Of a stretch of DNA of 20,501 nucleotides, positions 1 to 7,483 are shown piece by piece (position 1 is the stretch's first letter; each line of letters begins with the position of its first letter). The DNA is from JAVVUQ01 sp036653075. Its GTDB lineage: Bacteria; Bacillota; Clostridia; Christensenellales; CAG-314. Location of the stretch: contig JAVVUQ010000022.1 in assembly GCA_036653075.1 (NCBI GenBank), positions 1 to 20,501 on the forward strand, given 5' to 3'. Below the pieces are notes generated by a model. That model saw only the letters and a list, made by a program, of their open reading frames with translations, was not told the origin of the DNA and ran no database searches. The position numbers were made by a program, and so were the translations under genes.

Positions 1-1148
1 ACTATGGCGCAAAAAATAAAGAAAAAATTCACGAAGCTTTACGACTGTCTGTTTATGCGGCTGTCGTCATTGGCATTGTTTCTTTCCTTGTTATTCAATT
101 CGCTGGAAATTCTATCGTGGATTTATTCTTGACAAATCCAGAAGGTCGAAACTATGGTTATAGATACCTTGATTATATAAAATGGTGCACTATCATTACC
201 GCCGTAACTATTGCCTTTTCTAACGCTTTCCGATCTATTGAAAAAACTATGCTTCCTCTCATATCTGCCGCAGCAGGTATTGTCGTCAATATTTTCTTTA
301 ACTATTGCTTGATTTTTGGACATTTTGGCTTCCCTGAATTAGACTCCGCTGGCGCTGCAATCGCTACCGTTTTATCCAGAGTTGTCGAACTCATTATCAT
401 TTTATCAATCGCTTTAATTCCTAAAAAATCTTATTTTAAATCGGCTTTTGCAAAACTTAAAGTCAGTATCGATTTACTTAAACAGTATTTTAAAAAAGGT
501 GTTCCACTCGTTTTTAACGAATTAATGTGGTCTGTCGCCGTTGTGCTTTTTGCATTGTTCTATACTTGGAAAAATGATATGTGGTATAACGCTTTTGCCT
601 ATTCTCAGAACATTACCGACTTGTTTTTCATAATGTTCGCAGGCTTAGGCAACGGAACCGCCATCATCGTAGGCTCAAGCTTGGGCGCTGGCAAATTTGA
701 AGAAGCTAAAGCTAACGCCGATAGAATGAAAGGACTCGGCATTATGTTAGGATTAGGCTTGGGCGTATTAATGGCTATTACAAGCCCCTTTATCGCCGAT
801 ATGTTCCACCCCGATGCCGCTACTAAAGCAATAACTATTGAAATCATCAATATTACATCAATATTTTTAGCTATCTACGCCTACAACTCCGTTTGCTTCT
901 TTATATTGCGCTCAGGCGGCGATAGCCTTCGAGCCTTTATCCTCGACCAAATGCCCACCTACTTGATTAGCTTACCAATAGCTATCGTTTTAGGCATAAA
1001 CGCTAAAAATTGGGGACTCACTCTCGCCACCGTCTTCGCAATTGCGCATATTTGCGATATCGTAAAACTGTTTCTTTCTACCTATTTCGTCAAAAAGAAC
1101 AAATGGATAGTGAATCTTACAGTCAAAAAAAATCAATTTCCTAATTAA
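1..1148 (+). CDS. MATE family multidrug/cation efflux transporter, 5' truncated
   Basis: The frame is open from base 3 to the TAA at 1146-1148, giving 381 residues that run off the left edge. The GTG at 117 is internal, not the start. The protein is a polytopic membrane protein with many hydrophobic helices separated by short polar loops. Motifs typical of MATE antiporters are visible: a helix ending in NAFRSIEKTMLP, the segment LDSAGAAIATVLSR, and in the second half NGTAIIVGSSLGAGKFEEA. This family exports drugs or metabolites across the cytoplasmic membrane in exchange for Na+ or H+; the substrate cannot be read from sequence. Full members have about 450 residues and 12 helices, so roughly 70 N-terminal residues (about two helices) are missing. 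A strong terminator follows 115 nt after the stop, so this is the last gene of its transcript. Confidence 0.9.
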   Translation, partial: YGAKNKEKIHEALRLSVYAAVVIGIVSFLVIQFAGNSIVDLFLTNPEGRNYGYRYLDYIKWCTIITAVTIAFSNAFRSIEKTMLPLISAAAGIVVNIFFNYCLIFGHFGFPELDSAGAAIATVLSRVVELIIILSIALIPKKSYFKSAFAKLKVSIDLLKQYFKKGVPLVFNELMWSVAVVLFALFYTWKNDMWYNAFAYSQNITDLFFIMFAGLGNGTAIIVGSSLGAGKFEEAKANADRMKGLGIMLGLGLGVLMAITSPFIADMFHPDAATKAITIEIINITSIFLAIYAYNSVCFFILRSGGDSLRAFILDQMPTYLISLPIAIVLGINAKNWGLTLATVFAIAHICDIVKLFLSTYFVKKNKWIVNLTVKKNQFPN

Positions 1149-1262
1149 TTACTGTAAAATGTTATATGTAGTATAAATACTAAATAGTATTTACGATATA
1201 TAGTATTATCTTACAATAAATTGTTATCTAATATGTATAATAATATAATACTAAGTTTTATA

Positions 1263-1297
1263 AAAAATCCCCTTATGTGAATTTAAGGGGATTTTTC
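1263..1297. terminator. Bidirectional intrinsic terminator after the MATE gene
   Basis: A perfect 13-bp stem, AAAAATCCCCTTA (1263-1275) with TAAGGGGATTTTT (1284-1296), closes an 8-nt loop. The T-run ends the + strand stem, and the A-run at 1262-1267 gives a matching U-tract on the - strand, so it can stop transcription from either side. Confidence 0.9.
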
Positions 1298-1404
1298 ATA
1301 ATATAATTAAGGAGGTTAATATAAAAATAGCAACTTGAAACATGCAAAAATTATGTAATTCATAATACTAACAGTAAACAATGAATAATTACAACTTCAT
1401 TACA

Positions 1405-1433
1405 ATACTAAAGCATATTATTGATTTTGTCAA
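1405..1433 (-). promoter_or_regulatory. Candidate promoter reading left toward the terminator
   Basis: On the - strand TTGACA (1433-1428), a 17-nt spacer and TAGTAT (1410-1405) form a sigma-A-like promoter; the -35 is perfect and the -10 matches 4 of 6. Transcription starting near 1398 would run about 140 nt to the bidirectional terminator at 1263-1297. In such AT-rich DNA the match could be chance. Confidence 0.3.
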
Positions 1434-1486
1434 CTGTTTAAGTGTTGATTTATTAATAAACTAACAAATATTTTTCTAAATTATTA

Positions 1487-1680
1487 TATAATACATTAAT
1501 TTATCTATAAAATCACAATATTTGTCTATGATACTTTATAATACATTAATTTATCTAAAATTCACCAATACTTTTCTATATTACTTTATAATACATTAAT
1601 TTATCTAAAATTCACCAATACTTTTCTATATTACTTTATAATACATTAGTTTATATATAAAATGGCGTATGTTTTTCTGC
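1487..1680. repeat. 50-bp tandem repeat, about four copies
   Basis: Copies start at 1487, 1537, 1587 and 1637, each opening with TATAATACATTA. The copies at 1537-1586 and 1587-1636 are identical base for base. The first differs at several places and the fourth diverges after about 20 bases. A more decayed copy seems to precede the array at about 1441-1486. Two identical central copies with worn flanks fit recent unequal crossing-over or replication slippage. Confidence 0.9.
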
Positions 1681-1733
1681 ATTAATTCTATATTTATAAG
1701 TAATATCATTATCGTTTGACTTTATATAAACGT

Positions 1734-1762
1734 TTGACTAATTTTCGATTTTGGCGTATAAT
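1734..1762 (+). promoter_or_regulatory. pgk distal promoter (P1) with overlapping dyad
   Basis: TTGACT (1734-1739), a 17-nt spacer and a perfect TATAAT (1757-1762) make a strong sigma-A-type promoter. The -10 lies inside the inverted repeat CGTATAA-TG-TTATACG (1755-1770), a plausible repressor site. CGTTTGACT occurs twice, at 1713-1721 and 1731-1739, 18 bp apart, the second copy containing the -35. Use of this promoter would give a leader of about 255 nt before the pgk start at 2024. Confidence 0.65.
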
Positions 1763-1911
1763 GTTATACGTTGAAGTATTGTTAATGATTATTTATATTT
1801 ATTAATACTAATAATAAAAATGCAAAGTTGTAAATTGCAATTTATTGTGCTAATAAATACTATATAATATTTAAGTTCGTTACTATTTCAATTATACTTT
1901 TGCATTGTTTT

Positions 1912-1941
1912 TTGACAATGTGTCCATAATTATATTAATAT
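1912..1941 (+). promoter_or_regulatory. Possible pgk proximal promoter (P2)
   Basis: TTGACA (1912-1917), an 18-nt spacer and TAATAT (1936-1941) would start transcription near 1948, about 75 nt before pgk. The -35 overlaps the right arm of a small hairpin, CATTGT (1903-1908) with ACAATG (1915-1920). The -10 is imperfect. Confidence 0.4.
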
Positions 1942-2023
1942 TATGCGCAAGAGTATAAAATTGATTTTCTGTGTTGCGTATATCGATGAAATAATATAAA
2001 TTTTGATATAAGAGGTAGATTAT

Positions 2024-3208
2024 ATGAATAAAAAAACAGTAAAAGACATTAATGTAAAAGGAAAACGTTGTTTGGTGCGTGTAGATTTTAACGTACCATT
2101 AGATGAAAATAATGTGATTACTGATGATAATCGCATACTTGGCGCTATGCCTACAATTGAATATCTTAAAAATGAAGGCGCTAAAGTTATTTTATGCTCG
2201 CATCTCGGACGTCCAAAGGGACAGTTTAATAAAAAATATTCTCTTGAGCCTGTCGCTAAGCGTCTTAGAGAATTAGGCATCGAAGTAACTTTGTCAACAG
2301 ATGTTATTGGCGAAGACTCTACTCGTATCATCGCTAATTTAAAAAATGGCGAAGTTGCAATGTTAGAAAATTTACGTTTTCACGCTGAGGAAGAAAAAAA
2401 TGACGATGAGTTTTGTAAAAAATTAGCGTCTTTCGCTGATATTTACGTAAATGACGCTTTCGGAACAGCTCATCGCGCGCACGCTTCTACTGCTGGCGTT
2501 ACAAAATATTTAACCACTGCCGTAGCTGGATTCCTTATTGCAAAAGAATTGGATGTTATGGGATCAGCTTTGGAAAATCCCGCTCGTCCTTTTGTCGCTA
2601 TTTTAGGCGGAAGTAAAGTTTCGGATAAAATTGGCGTTATTGAAAATTTGTTGAATAAAGTTGATACTCTTTTAATCGGCGGAGCTATGGCTTATACCTT
2701 TTTTAAATCACAAGGTAAAGAAATTGGCGCATCTCGCTGCGAAGACGATAAATTGGATTTAGCGGATAAATTAATTAAAAAAGCCGCTGAAAAGGGCGTA
2801 GAACTATTATTGCCTGTCGATAATGTCGTCGCAAAAGAATTTAATAACGATTGCGAATTTAAAACTGTTGATATTGAACATAATCCTATTGATTATATGG
2901 GGCTTGATATCGGCGCTCAAACTATAAAATTATATTCTAACATCATTAAATCAGCTAAAACTATCATTTGGAATGGTCCTATGGGCGTGTTCGAAATGGA
3001 AAATTTTGCAAATGGCACTAAAGCTATCGCCGACGCTCTCGCTAATAGTAACGCTATTACTATCGTAGGCGGTGGAGATTCAGCTGCAGCTGTCATCGGA
3101 ATGGGCTATAAAGATAAAATTACACACATAAGCACAGGCGGCGGCGCAAGCTTGGAATTTTTGGAAGGATTGGAATTACCTGGGATTGCTTGCCTAAACG
3201 ACAAATAA
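2024..3208 (+). CDS. pgk: Phosphoglycerate kinase
   Basis: A 394-residue cytoplasmic glycolytic enzyme that moves phosphate from 1,3-bisphosphoglycerate to ADP, yielding ATP and 3-phosphoglycerate. Signatures are present throughout: RVDFNVPL at residues 19-26, the basic substrate-binding SHLGRPKG at 59-66, MLENLRFH in the N-terminal domain, IWNGPMGVFE in the C-terminal domain and the nucleotide-binding VGGGDSAAAV followed by STGGGASLE near the end. Length equals the usual bacterial size. The ATG has an AGAGG ribosome binding site 8 nt upstream. It heads a cluster with tpiA (122 nt downstream) and gpmI. Two tandem promoter candidates lie upstream. No gap gene adjoins it, unlike in many Bacillota. 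Confidence 0.98.
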   Translation: MNKKTVKDINVKGKRCLVRVDFNVPLDENNVITDDNRILGAMPTIEYLKNEGAKVILCSHLGRPKGQFNKKYSLEPVAKRLRELGIEVTLSTDVIGEDSTRIIANLKNGEVAMLENLRFHAEEEKNDDEFCKKLASFADIYVNDAFGTAHRAHASTAGVTKYLTTAVAGFLIAKELDVMGSALENPARPFVAILGGSKVSDKIGVIENLLNKVDTLLIGGAMAYTFFKSQGKEIGASRCEDDKLDLADKLIKKAAEKGVELLLPVDNVVAKEFNNDCEFKTVDIEHNPIDYMGLDIGAQTIKLYSNIIKSAKTIIWNGPMGVFEMENFANGTKAIADALANSNAITIVGGGDSAAAVIGMGYKDKITHISTGGGASLEFLEGLELPGIACLNDK

Positions 3209-3288
3209 TTGTAATTACTTTATCTTTAAGTTTTAATTGTTAATGTTTAAATAAAGATTGAATTAATTTATTGCAAGTAACGGAATGT

Positions 3289-3310
3289 AGCTTTAAAGTT
3301 AAAGCTTTTT
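3289..3310 (+). terminator. Weak hairpin with T-run between pgk and tpiA
   Basis: AGCTTTA and TAAAGCT form a 7-bp stem around a 4-nt loop, followed by TTTT. Only two G-C pairs are present, so it probably acts as a leaky attenuator or a 3' end for some pgk transcripts rather than a full stop. Confidence 0.4.
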
Positions 3311-3330
3311 GTAATTATTGGAGGTAAAAT

Positions 3331-4090
3331 ATGAAAATAATTATTGGTAACTGGAAAATGAACAAAACTCAAGCAGAAACCAAAGTATTAATTAAAGAAA
3401 TTTGCGATGCGGCAAATAAATCGAGCAACCTTGTTATTGCTTGCGTACCATTTACGGACTTAACCGTCGCAGTCGAATGCGCAAAAAATAGCAAACTTAT
3501 TATAGGAGCGCAAAATGCGCATTGGGCGGAAAACGGAGCGTACACTGGAGAAATTAGCGTTCAAATGTTAAAGGAAATTGGCGTTAAATATGTCATTATC
3601 GGGCATAGCGAAAGACGCCAGTATTTTAACGAAACTAATGAAACTGTTTTAAAACGCACTATCGCCGTTATTAACGGCGGATTGAAACCTATTGTTTGCA
3701 TTGGCGAATCTCTTTTCGATCGCAATAATTCAAATACAGAAAAATTTTTAAAAGATCAAATTGCTCGTAGCTTTGCAGGAATCACTCCCGAAATGCTTTC
3801 TCAAATTATAGTTGCTTATGAACCTATTTGGGCTATTGGAACAGGAAAAACTGCTNNNNNNNNNNGCTACTAACGACGATGCAAATAATACAATCGCTTA
3901 TATACGCAGTGTTTTTGAGAATATGTATGGTTCTATAGCTTCCACATTACCTATATTATATGGTGGGTCAATGAACGAGAAAAACGCCTCTGATTTGTTG
4001 CATATGCCACACATTGACGGCGGATTAATAGGCGGCGCAAGCTTAATATCAGATAAATTTGCCGCTATAATTAACGCATTTCATCAATAA
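3331..4090 (+). CDS. tpiA: Triosephosphate isomerase (interrupted by a 10-N assembly gap)
   Basis: This enzyme interconverts dihydroxyacetone phosphate and glyceraldehyde 3-phosphate. Visible are NWKMN with catalytic Lys9, VIIGHSERR with catalytic His92, AYEPIWAIGTGKT with catalytic Glu164, and the phosphate-binding YGGS and GGLIGGASL in the last part. The start has GGAGG 6 nt upstream. Ten Ns at 3856-3865 shift the frame, so the two halves appear in different frames. The base triplet GCT sits on both sides of the Ns. Joining the flanks with one GCT gives GTGKTATNDDAN in one frame and 248 residues in total, the normal family length and the normal spacing from GTGK to the following IR. The gene is therefore probably intact. 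Confidence 0.95.
3856..3865. other. 10-N assembly gap inside tpiA
   Basis: The gap is flanked by ...ACTGCT on the left and GCTACT... on the right. Protein homology leaves no room for extra residues, so the true gap length is probably minus three (overlapping ends). Confidence 0.9.
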
Positions 4091-4099
4091 TGATTTTTT

Positions 4100-4128
4100 T
4101 TGACGCTTGAATTAATATTTACTATAAT
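4100..4128 (+). promoter_or_regulatory. gpmI promoter
   Basis: TTGACG (4100-4105), a 17-nt spacer and a perfect TATAAT (4123-4128) begin 10 nt after the tpiA stop. Start of transcription near 4135 would give gpmI its own mRNA with a leader of about 175 nt. Confidence 0.65.
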
Positions 4129-4228
4129 GAATATTTAACTTGATTTTAGCGTTTTATTTTATTTCAGCTTTAATAAATAATTATTGCGGTTACACTAACA
4201 TAACGCAGTTTTTATTACGAACTATGGC

Positions 4229-4267
4229 AGTTGACGCTACCAACTACTGAGGTTGATAGCGCCAACT
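4229..4267. promoter_or_regulatory. 17-bp imperfect inverted repeat in the gpmI leader
   Basis: AGTTGACGCTACCAACT (4229-4245) pairs with GGTTGATAGCGCCAACT (4251-4267) around the 5-nt loop ACTGA. In + strand RNA there are two A-C mismatches and one terminal U-G pair; on the - strand those two A-C positions become G-U pairs. There is no T-run, so it is not an ordinary terminator. It may be a leader RNA structure or a protein-binding dyad. Confidence 0.6.
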
Positions 4268-4311
4268 ATGAATATTGCTGAGATTTTTGAATTTTACACG
4301 AGGAGAATTAA

Positions 4312-5853
4312 ATGAAAAAAACAATGACTGCGCTTATAATTATGGATGGATATGGCTTAGCGCCCAATTGCAAAGGTAATTGTATTGGCGATGGCAGTTT
4401 GAATATAAAATATTTAATGGAAAATTATCCACATTCAACTTTAGATGCGTCGGGTTTGTCAGTTGGATTGCCAGATGGACAAATGGGCAACAGTGAGGTC
4501 GGACATTTAAATATTGGCGCTGGGCGAGTCGTTTATCAAGAATTGACAAGAATCACAAAATCTATTGATGATGGAGATTTCTTTAACAATGAAAGTCTAT
4601 TGAAAGCTGTATTAAACGCAAAAAATAATGGCGCTCAATTGCATTTAATGGGACTTTGTAGCGATGGTGGCGTGCATAGTCATTTAAACCATTTATATGC
4701 GCTTTTAAAACTATGTAAAATGCACAAATTAGAAAAGGTTTTTGTGCATTGCTATATGGACGGCAGAGATGTTTCGCCTAATAGCGGCATCGGTTTTGTT
4801 ACGGCGTTGCAACAACAAATGGAGGATATTGGCGTTGGTTCTACCGCTACCGTATGTGGTAGATATTACGCAATGGATCGTGATAATAGATGGGACAGAG
4901 TGGAAAAAGCTTACAATATGTTAACCTTAGGCGAAGGTAAAAAAGAAACAAACGCAACTACCGCTTTAAAAAATAGCTACGACAACGGCGTAACGGACGA
5001 ATTCATTTTACCTACGGTTATTATAAAAAACAATGAGCCGATTTCCACAATAAATGACAATGACAGCATTATTTTCTTCAACTTCCGCCCTGACAGAGCT
5101 CGTGAATTAACTCGAGCATTAACGCAAGGCGAAGTTGGATTTAAACAAAAAAAGTTGCCTAAAAATTTGACTTATGTTTGTTTTACTCAATATGACCTTT
5201 CCTTTAAAGGGATTGAAGTTGCGTTTAAACCACAGACTTTATCTAATACCTTGGGCGAGTTTTTGGATAAAAATAATCTTACTCAATTACGTATCGCCGA
5301 AACCGAAAAATATGCGCACGTTACCTTCTTTTTTAATGGCGGAGTTGAAAAAGCGAATAATAACGAAACACGTTTGCTAATAAATTCGCCTACAGTAGCT
5401 ACTTATGATTTACAGCCCGAAATGAGCGCATTTGAAGTTACAGCGGAAGCAATTAAGCAAATTAAAAGTGGATTGTACGATGTTATGATATTGAATTTTG
5501 CTAATTGTGATATGGTTGGACATACAGGAGTAATAGACGCAACAAAAAAAGCAGTAGAAACGGTAGATACTTGCGTTAAATCTGTTTTAGATGCAATATT
5601 AGAAGAAAACGGAAACGCTTTTATAACCGCTGACCACGGAAACGCAGAAAAGCTTATCGATGACGACGGGACTGCGTTTACAGCGCACACCACTAATGCC
5701 GTACCTTTTATATTTGTTAGTAAAAAAGCCTATCATAATAATAGTATAAAACTTTTGAATGGTTCACTATGCGATATCGCTCCAACTATGCTTGAAATAA
5801 TTGGACTTAAGCCGCCTAAAGAAATGACAGGCATTTCACTATTTGAAAAATAA
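4312..5853 (+). CDS. gpmI: 2,3-bisphosphoglycerate-independent phosphoglycerate mutase
   Basis: A 513-residue cytoplasmic enzyme converting 3-phosphoglycerate to 2-phosphoglycerate without a bisphosphoglycerate cofactor. It belongs to the alkaline phosphatase superfamily and typically needs Mn2+. Seen are MDGYGLAPN with the metal-binding Asp12, MGNSEVGHLNIGAGR with the nucleophile Ser61, DGGVHSH, YMDGRDVSP and GRYYAMDRDNRW in the phosphotransferase domain, then DMVGHTG, TADHGNAE and TAHTTNAVP supplying the C-terminal metal ligands. Length is normal. The ATG follows AGGAG by 6 nt. It stands 221 bp after tpiA with its own promoter and a hairpin leader, so it may be controlled separately from pgk and tpiA. 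An intrinsic terminator follows directly. Confidence 0.98.
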   Translation: MKKTMTALIIMDGYGLAPNCKGNCIGDGSLNIKYLMENYPHSTLDASGLSVGLPDGQMGNSEVGHLNIGAGRVVYQELTRITKSIDDGDFFNNESLLKAVLNAKNNGAQLHLMGLCSDGGVHSHLNHLYALLKLCKMHKLEKVFVHCYMDGRDVSPNSGIGFVTALQQQMEDIGVGSTATVCGRYYAMDRDNRWDRVEKAYNMLTLGEGKKETNATTALKNSYDNGVTDEFILPTVIIKNNEPISTINDNDSIIFFNFRPDRARELTRALTQGEVGFKQKKLPKNLTYVCFTQYDLSFKGIEVAFKPQTLSNTLGEFLDKNNLTQLRIAETEKYAHVTFFFNGGVEKANNNETRLLINSPTVATYDLQPEMSAFEVTAEAIKQIKSGLYDVMILNFANCDMVGHTGVIDATKKAVETVDTCVKSVLDAILEENGNAFITADHGNAEKLIDDDGTAFTAHTTNAVPFIFVSKKAYHNNSIKLLNGSLCDIAPTMLEIIGLKPPKEMTGISLFEK

Positions 5854-5866
5854 ATTATTAACCTTT

Positions 5867-5893
5867 ACGCAACATAAATTGTTGCGTTTTTTT
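5867..5893 (+). terminator. gpmI intrinsic terminator
   Basis: ACGCAACA (5867-5874) and TGTTGCGT (5880-5887) form a perfect 8-bp stem around TAAAT, followed by a run of Ts. It begins 14 nt after the gpmI stop. Confidence 0.9.
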
Positions 5894-5990
5894 ATGCTAT
5901 TTTAATTTTATAGTTTTGATGCTATTTTAATTTTATAGTTTTTATGATATTTTGATTTTATAGTTTTGATACTATTAAATTTATAATAGT
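5894..5990. repeat. 25-bp tandem repeat, three copies plus a partial
   Basis: Copies start at 5894, 5919 and 5944, with a degenerate fourth from 5969. The unit reads ATGCTATTTTAATTTTATAG followed by TTTTG or TTTTT. It sits directly after the gpmI terminator, 41 nt beyond the stop codon, in the convergent gpmI/LRR intergenic space. The sequence is unrelated to the other repeats of the window apart from being AT-rich. Confidence 0.9.
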
Positions 5991-6011
5991 TTGTGTTTTT
6001 ATGCGCCATAT

Positions 6012-6070
6012 AAAAAAGCGCCTTATTTTGAATTATTTAATTAAATTCAAATTCTAAGGCGCATTTATTT
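6012..6070 (-). terminator. Terminator of the LRR gene, nested stem
   Basis: GCGCCTTA (6018-6025) pairs with TAAGGCGC (6055-6062), and an inner stem TTGAATT (6028-6034) with AATTCAA (6044-6050) extends it. The A-run at 6012-6017 becomes a U-tract on the - strand, so it ends the leftward LRR transcript and lies opposite the gpmI terminator. Confidence 0.85.
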
Positions 6071-6078
6071 AAGTTTTT

Positions 6079-6100
6079 AGTTGTTTGTTAGTTGTTTGTA
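6079..6100. repeat. 11-bp direct duplication after the LRR stop
   Basis: AGTTGTTTGTT (6079-6089) is followed at once by AGTTGTTTGTA (6090-6100) and then AGTT. It lies 27 nt beyond the LRR gene stop codon. Confidence 0.6.
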
Positions 6101-6127
6101 AGTTCTACTTAATATTATATTATTTAA

Positions 6128-7432
6128 TCATTCTATTACGGACTGACCAAATGAGTAATGTATTGAAGTTGGAACTACTTGAGCTTCCCAATTTATTGGA
6201 TTGCCTTTTTCATCAAACTGTATTGGTACCATTGCCCAAAATTTAGACCAGTTGGAATTTTTACCTACTGTTGCCGCATCTGCTTCGATATTGACAACTA
6301 ATAGCGGATATGCTTTCATAAAAAGGTAATCCCCTACTGACGTTACGCTAAGCGGAATTAAAAATGATTTCAATGATGAACATTGCATAAATGAGGCGCT
6401 GCCTATTTCTTTCAATGTGTCTGGCGTTGTAATTTTTGTCATTTTATCGCAATAGGCAAATGCTGCGTCTTTGACGCTTATAAGTCCCTTAGGTAATTCT
6501 ACTTCCTTTATATTCGAGCAAAGCGCAAAGGCGTACGAGCCGATTGTTTTTACTTTATCTATAAACTTTATGTCTGTTATAGATTCAAGCATATAAAAAC
6601 AATAGTCTGGCACATTGCCTGAAATTGTGATATGTTTTACGCTATCGGGTACATAAATCGGATTTTCTAATATTTCAATTTTCGTCTTTGTCGTCCATAG
6701 CGAACCAAGGTATTTACCAGCAATGCTACTTGGATTTAAAGTAATTGAACTTAATTTTTGCATTGAACTAAAGGCATTGCGTCCTATTTTCGATATTGAA
6801 CGTGGTATAATAATACTTTCTGCCTTTCCGTTCCTATCAAAAGCTGATGTTTTTATTTCCGTAACATTTAAATCTCTGATTTTGTCTTTTATAACTATAT
6901 TTTTTGTGTTGCTTGCGCCTACCACGATAGCATGGTTGCCTTGAATTTTATAGCGAATACCATTATCAACAGGAAATATTACTGCTACTATTACGGAGAT
7001 AAGCACAATTGCAACCCCCGCAATACTTGAAAATATAATTACTGCTTTTTGACGTGAAAAATTCACTTCTTGAAAGGCGTAAACTGCCGCTACTACGCAA
7101 ATAATAGCACTAAAATATAGGTAGAATAATTCAAAATATACGCCGCCTATCAATGTTACTATAGCAAAACCTATTTCTAATATCGTCGATGATAATAAAA
7201 TAAGCAAACTCGCTTTAAGTTTTATTAAAATGTAAAGCGGTAGCGCAGCTAAAGACATCGCTATAATTATTATTGTTACAATGCCTGCCCATTGTTCCCA
7301 AAAATAGTTTGGACGTATAATTGTATTTATTATCGTTATCAAAACGCCCGACAAAATATAGTAAATACATAGTCCAAATGCGTATTTTGAACGATTTATT
7401 TCTGTAACATCTTTCTTTTCAATATATTTCAT
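6128..7432 (-). CDS. Membrane protein with BspA-like leucine-rich repeats (LRR_5)
   Basis: 434 residues. The N-terminal third is a membrane domain with about five hydrophobic helices (roughly 17-39, 46-70, 73-97, 98-120 and 130-153). From about residue 160 the chain is soluble and built of repeats of the LRR_5/BspA type, with units such as IIIPRSISKIGRNAFSSM, VKTIGSYAFALCSNIKEVEL and LKEIGSASFMQCSSLKSFLI. Such solenoids usually bind proteins or surfaces, but no partner is evident. I infer a surface-displayed solenoid anchored by the helices; topology is not proven. The start codon lacks a clear Shine-Dalgarno site. It lies 51 nt downstream of the PepT-like gene in the same direction and could be co-transcribed. 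The stop is TGA and a nested terminator follows. Confidence 0.8.
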   Translation of the reverse strand: MKYIEKKDVTEINRSKYAFGLCIYYILSGVLITIINTIIRPNYFWEQWAGIVTIIIIAMSLAALPLYILIKLKASLLILLSSTILEIGFAIVTLIGGVYFELFYLYFSAIICVVAAVYAFQEVNFSRQKAVIIFSSIAGVAIVLISVIVAVIFPVDNGIRYKIQGNHAIVVGASNTKNIVIKDKIRDLNVTEIKTSAFDRNGKAESIIIPRSISKIGRNAFSSMQKLSSITLNPSSIAGKYLGSLWTTKTKIEILENPIYVPDSVKHITISGNVPDYCFYMLESITDIKFIDKVKTIGSYAFALCSNIKEVELPKGLISVKDAAFAYCDKMTKITTPDTLKEIGSASFMQCSSLKSFLIPLSVTSVGDYLFMKAYPLLVVNIEADAATVGKNSNWSKFWAMVPIQFDEKGNPINWEAQVVPTSIHYSFGQSVIE

Positions 7433-7483
7433 ATAAACACCGTTATTTTATGTATATCAACATAAAATTCCTATCTGTAATCA

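Larger units (their letters stand above)
1149..2023. other. Long AT-rich intergenic region between the MATE gene and pgk
   Basis: This 875-bp stretch holds no supported protein gene. It contains a perfect 8-bp dyad with a 4-nt loop (TAAATACT/AGTATTTA, 1174-1193), the terminator at 1263-1297, a possible - strand promoter at 1405-1433, a 50-bp tandem repeat at 1487-1680, and two candidate + strand promoters for pgk at 1734-1762 and 1912-1941. A purine-rich AAGGAGG-like stretch at 1308-1315 is not followed by a usable start codon and open frame. I saw no tRNA, riboswitch or CRISPR signature. Confidence 0.7.

Noticed and set aside
1308..1330. AAGGAGG-like sequence after the MATE terminator
   Set aside because: The following bases hold no start codon at proper spacing; the ATG at 1341 opens only seven codons.
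1487..1680. CRISPR array
   Set aside because: The 50-bp units are contiguous with no unique spacers and no cas genes are present.
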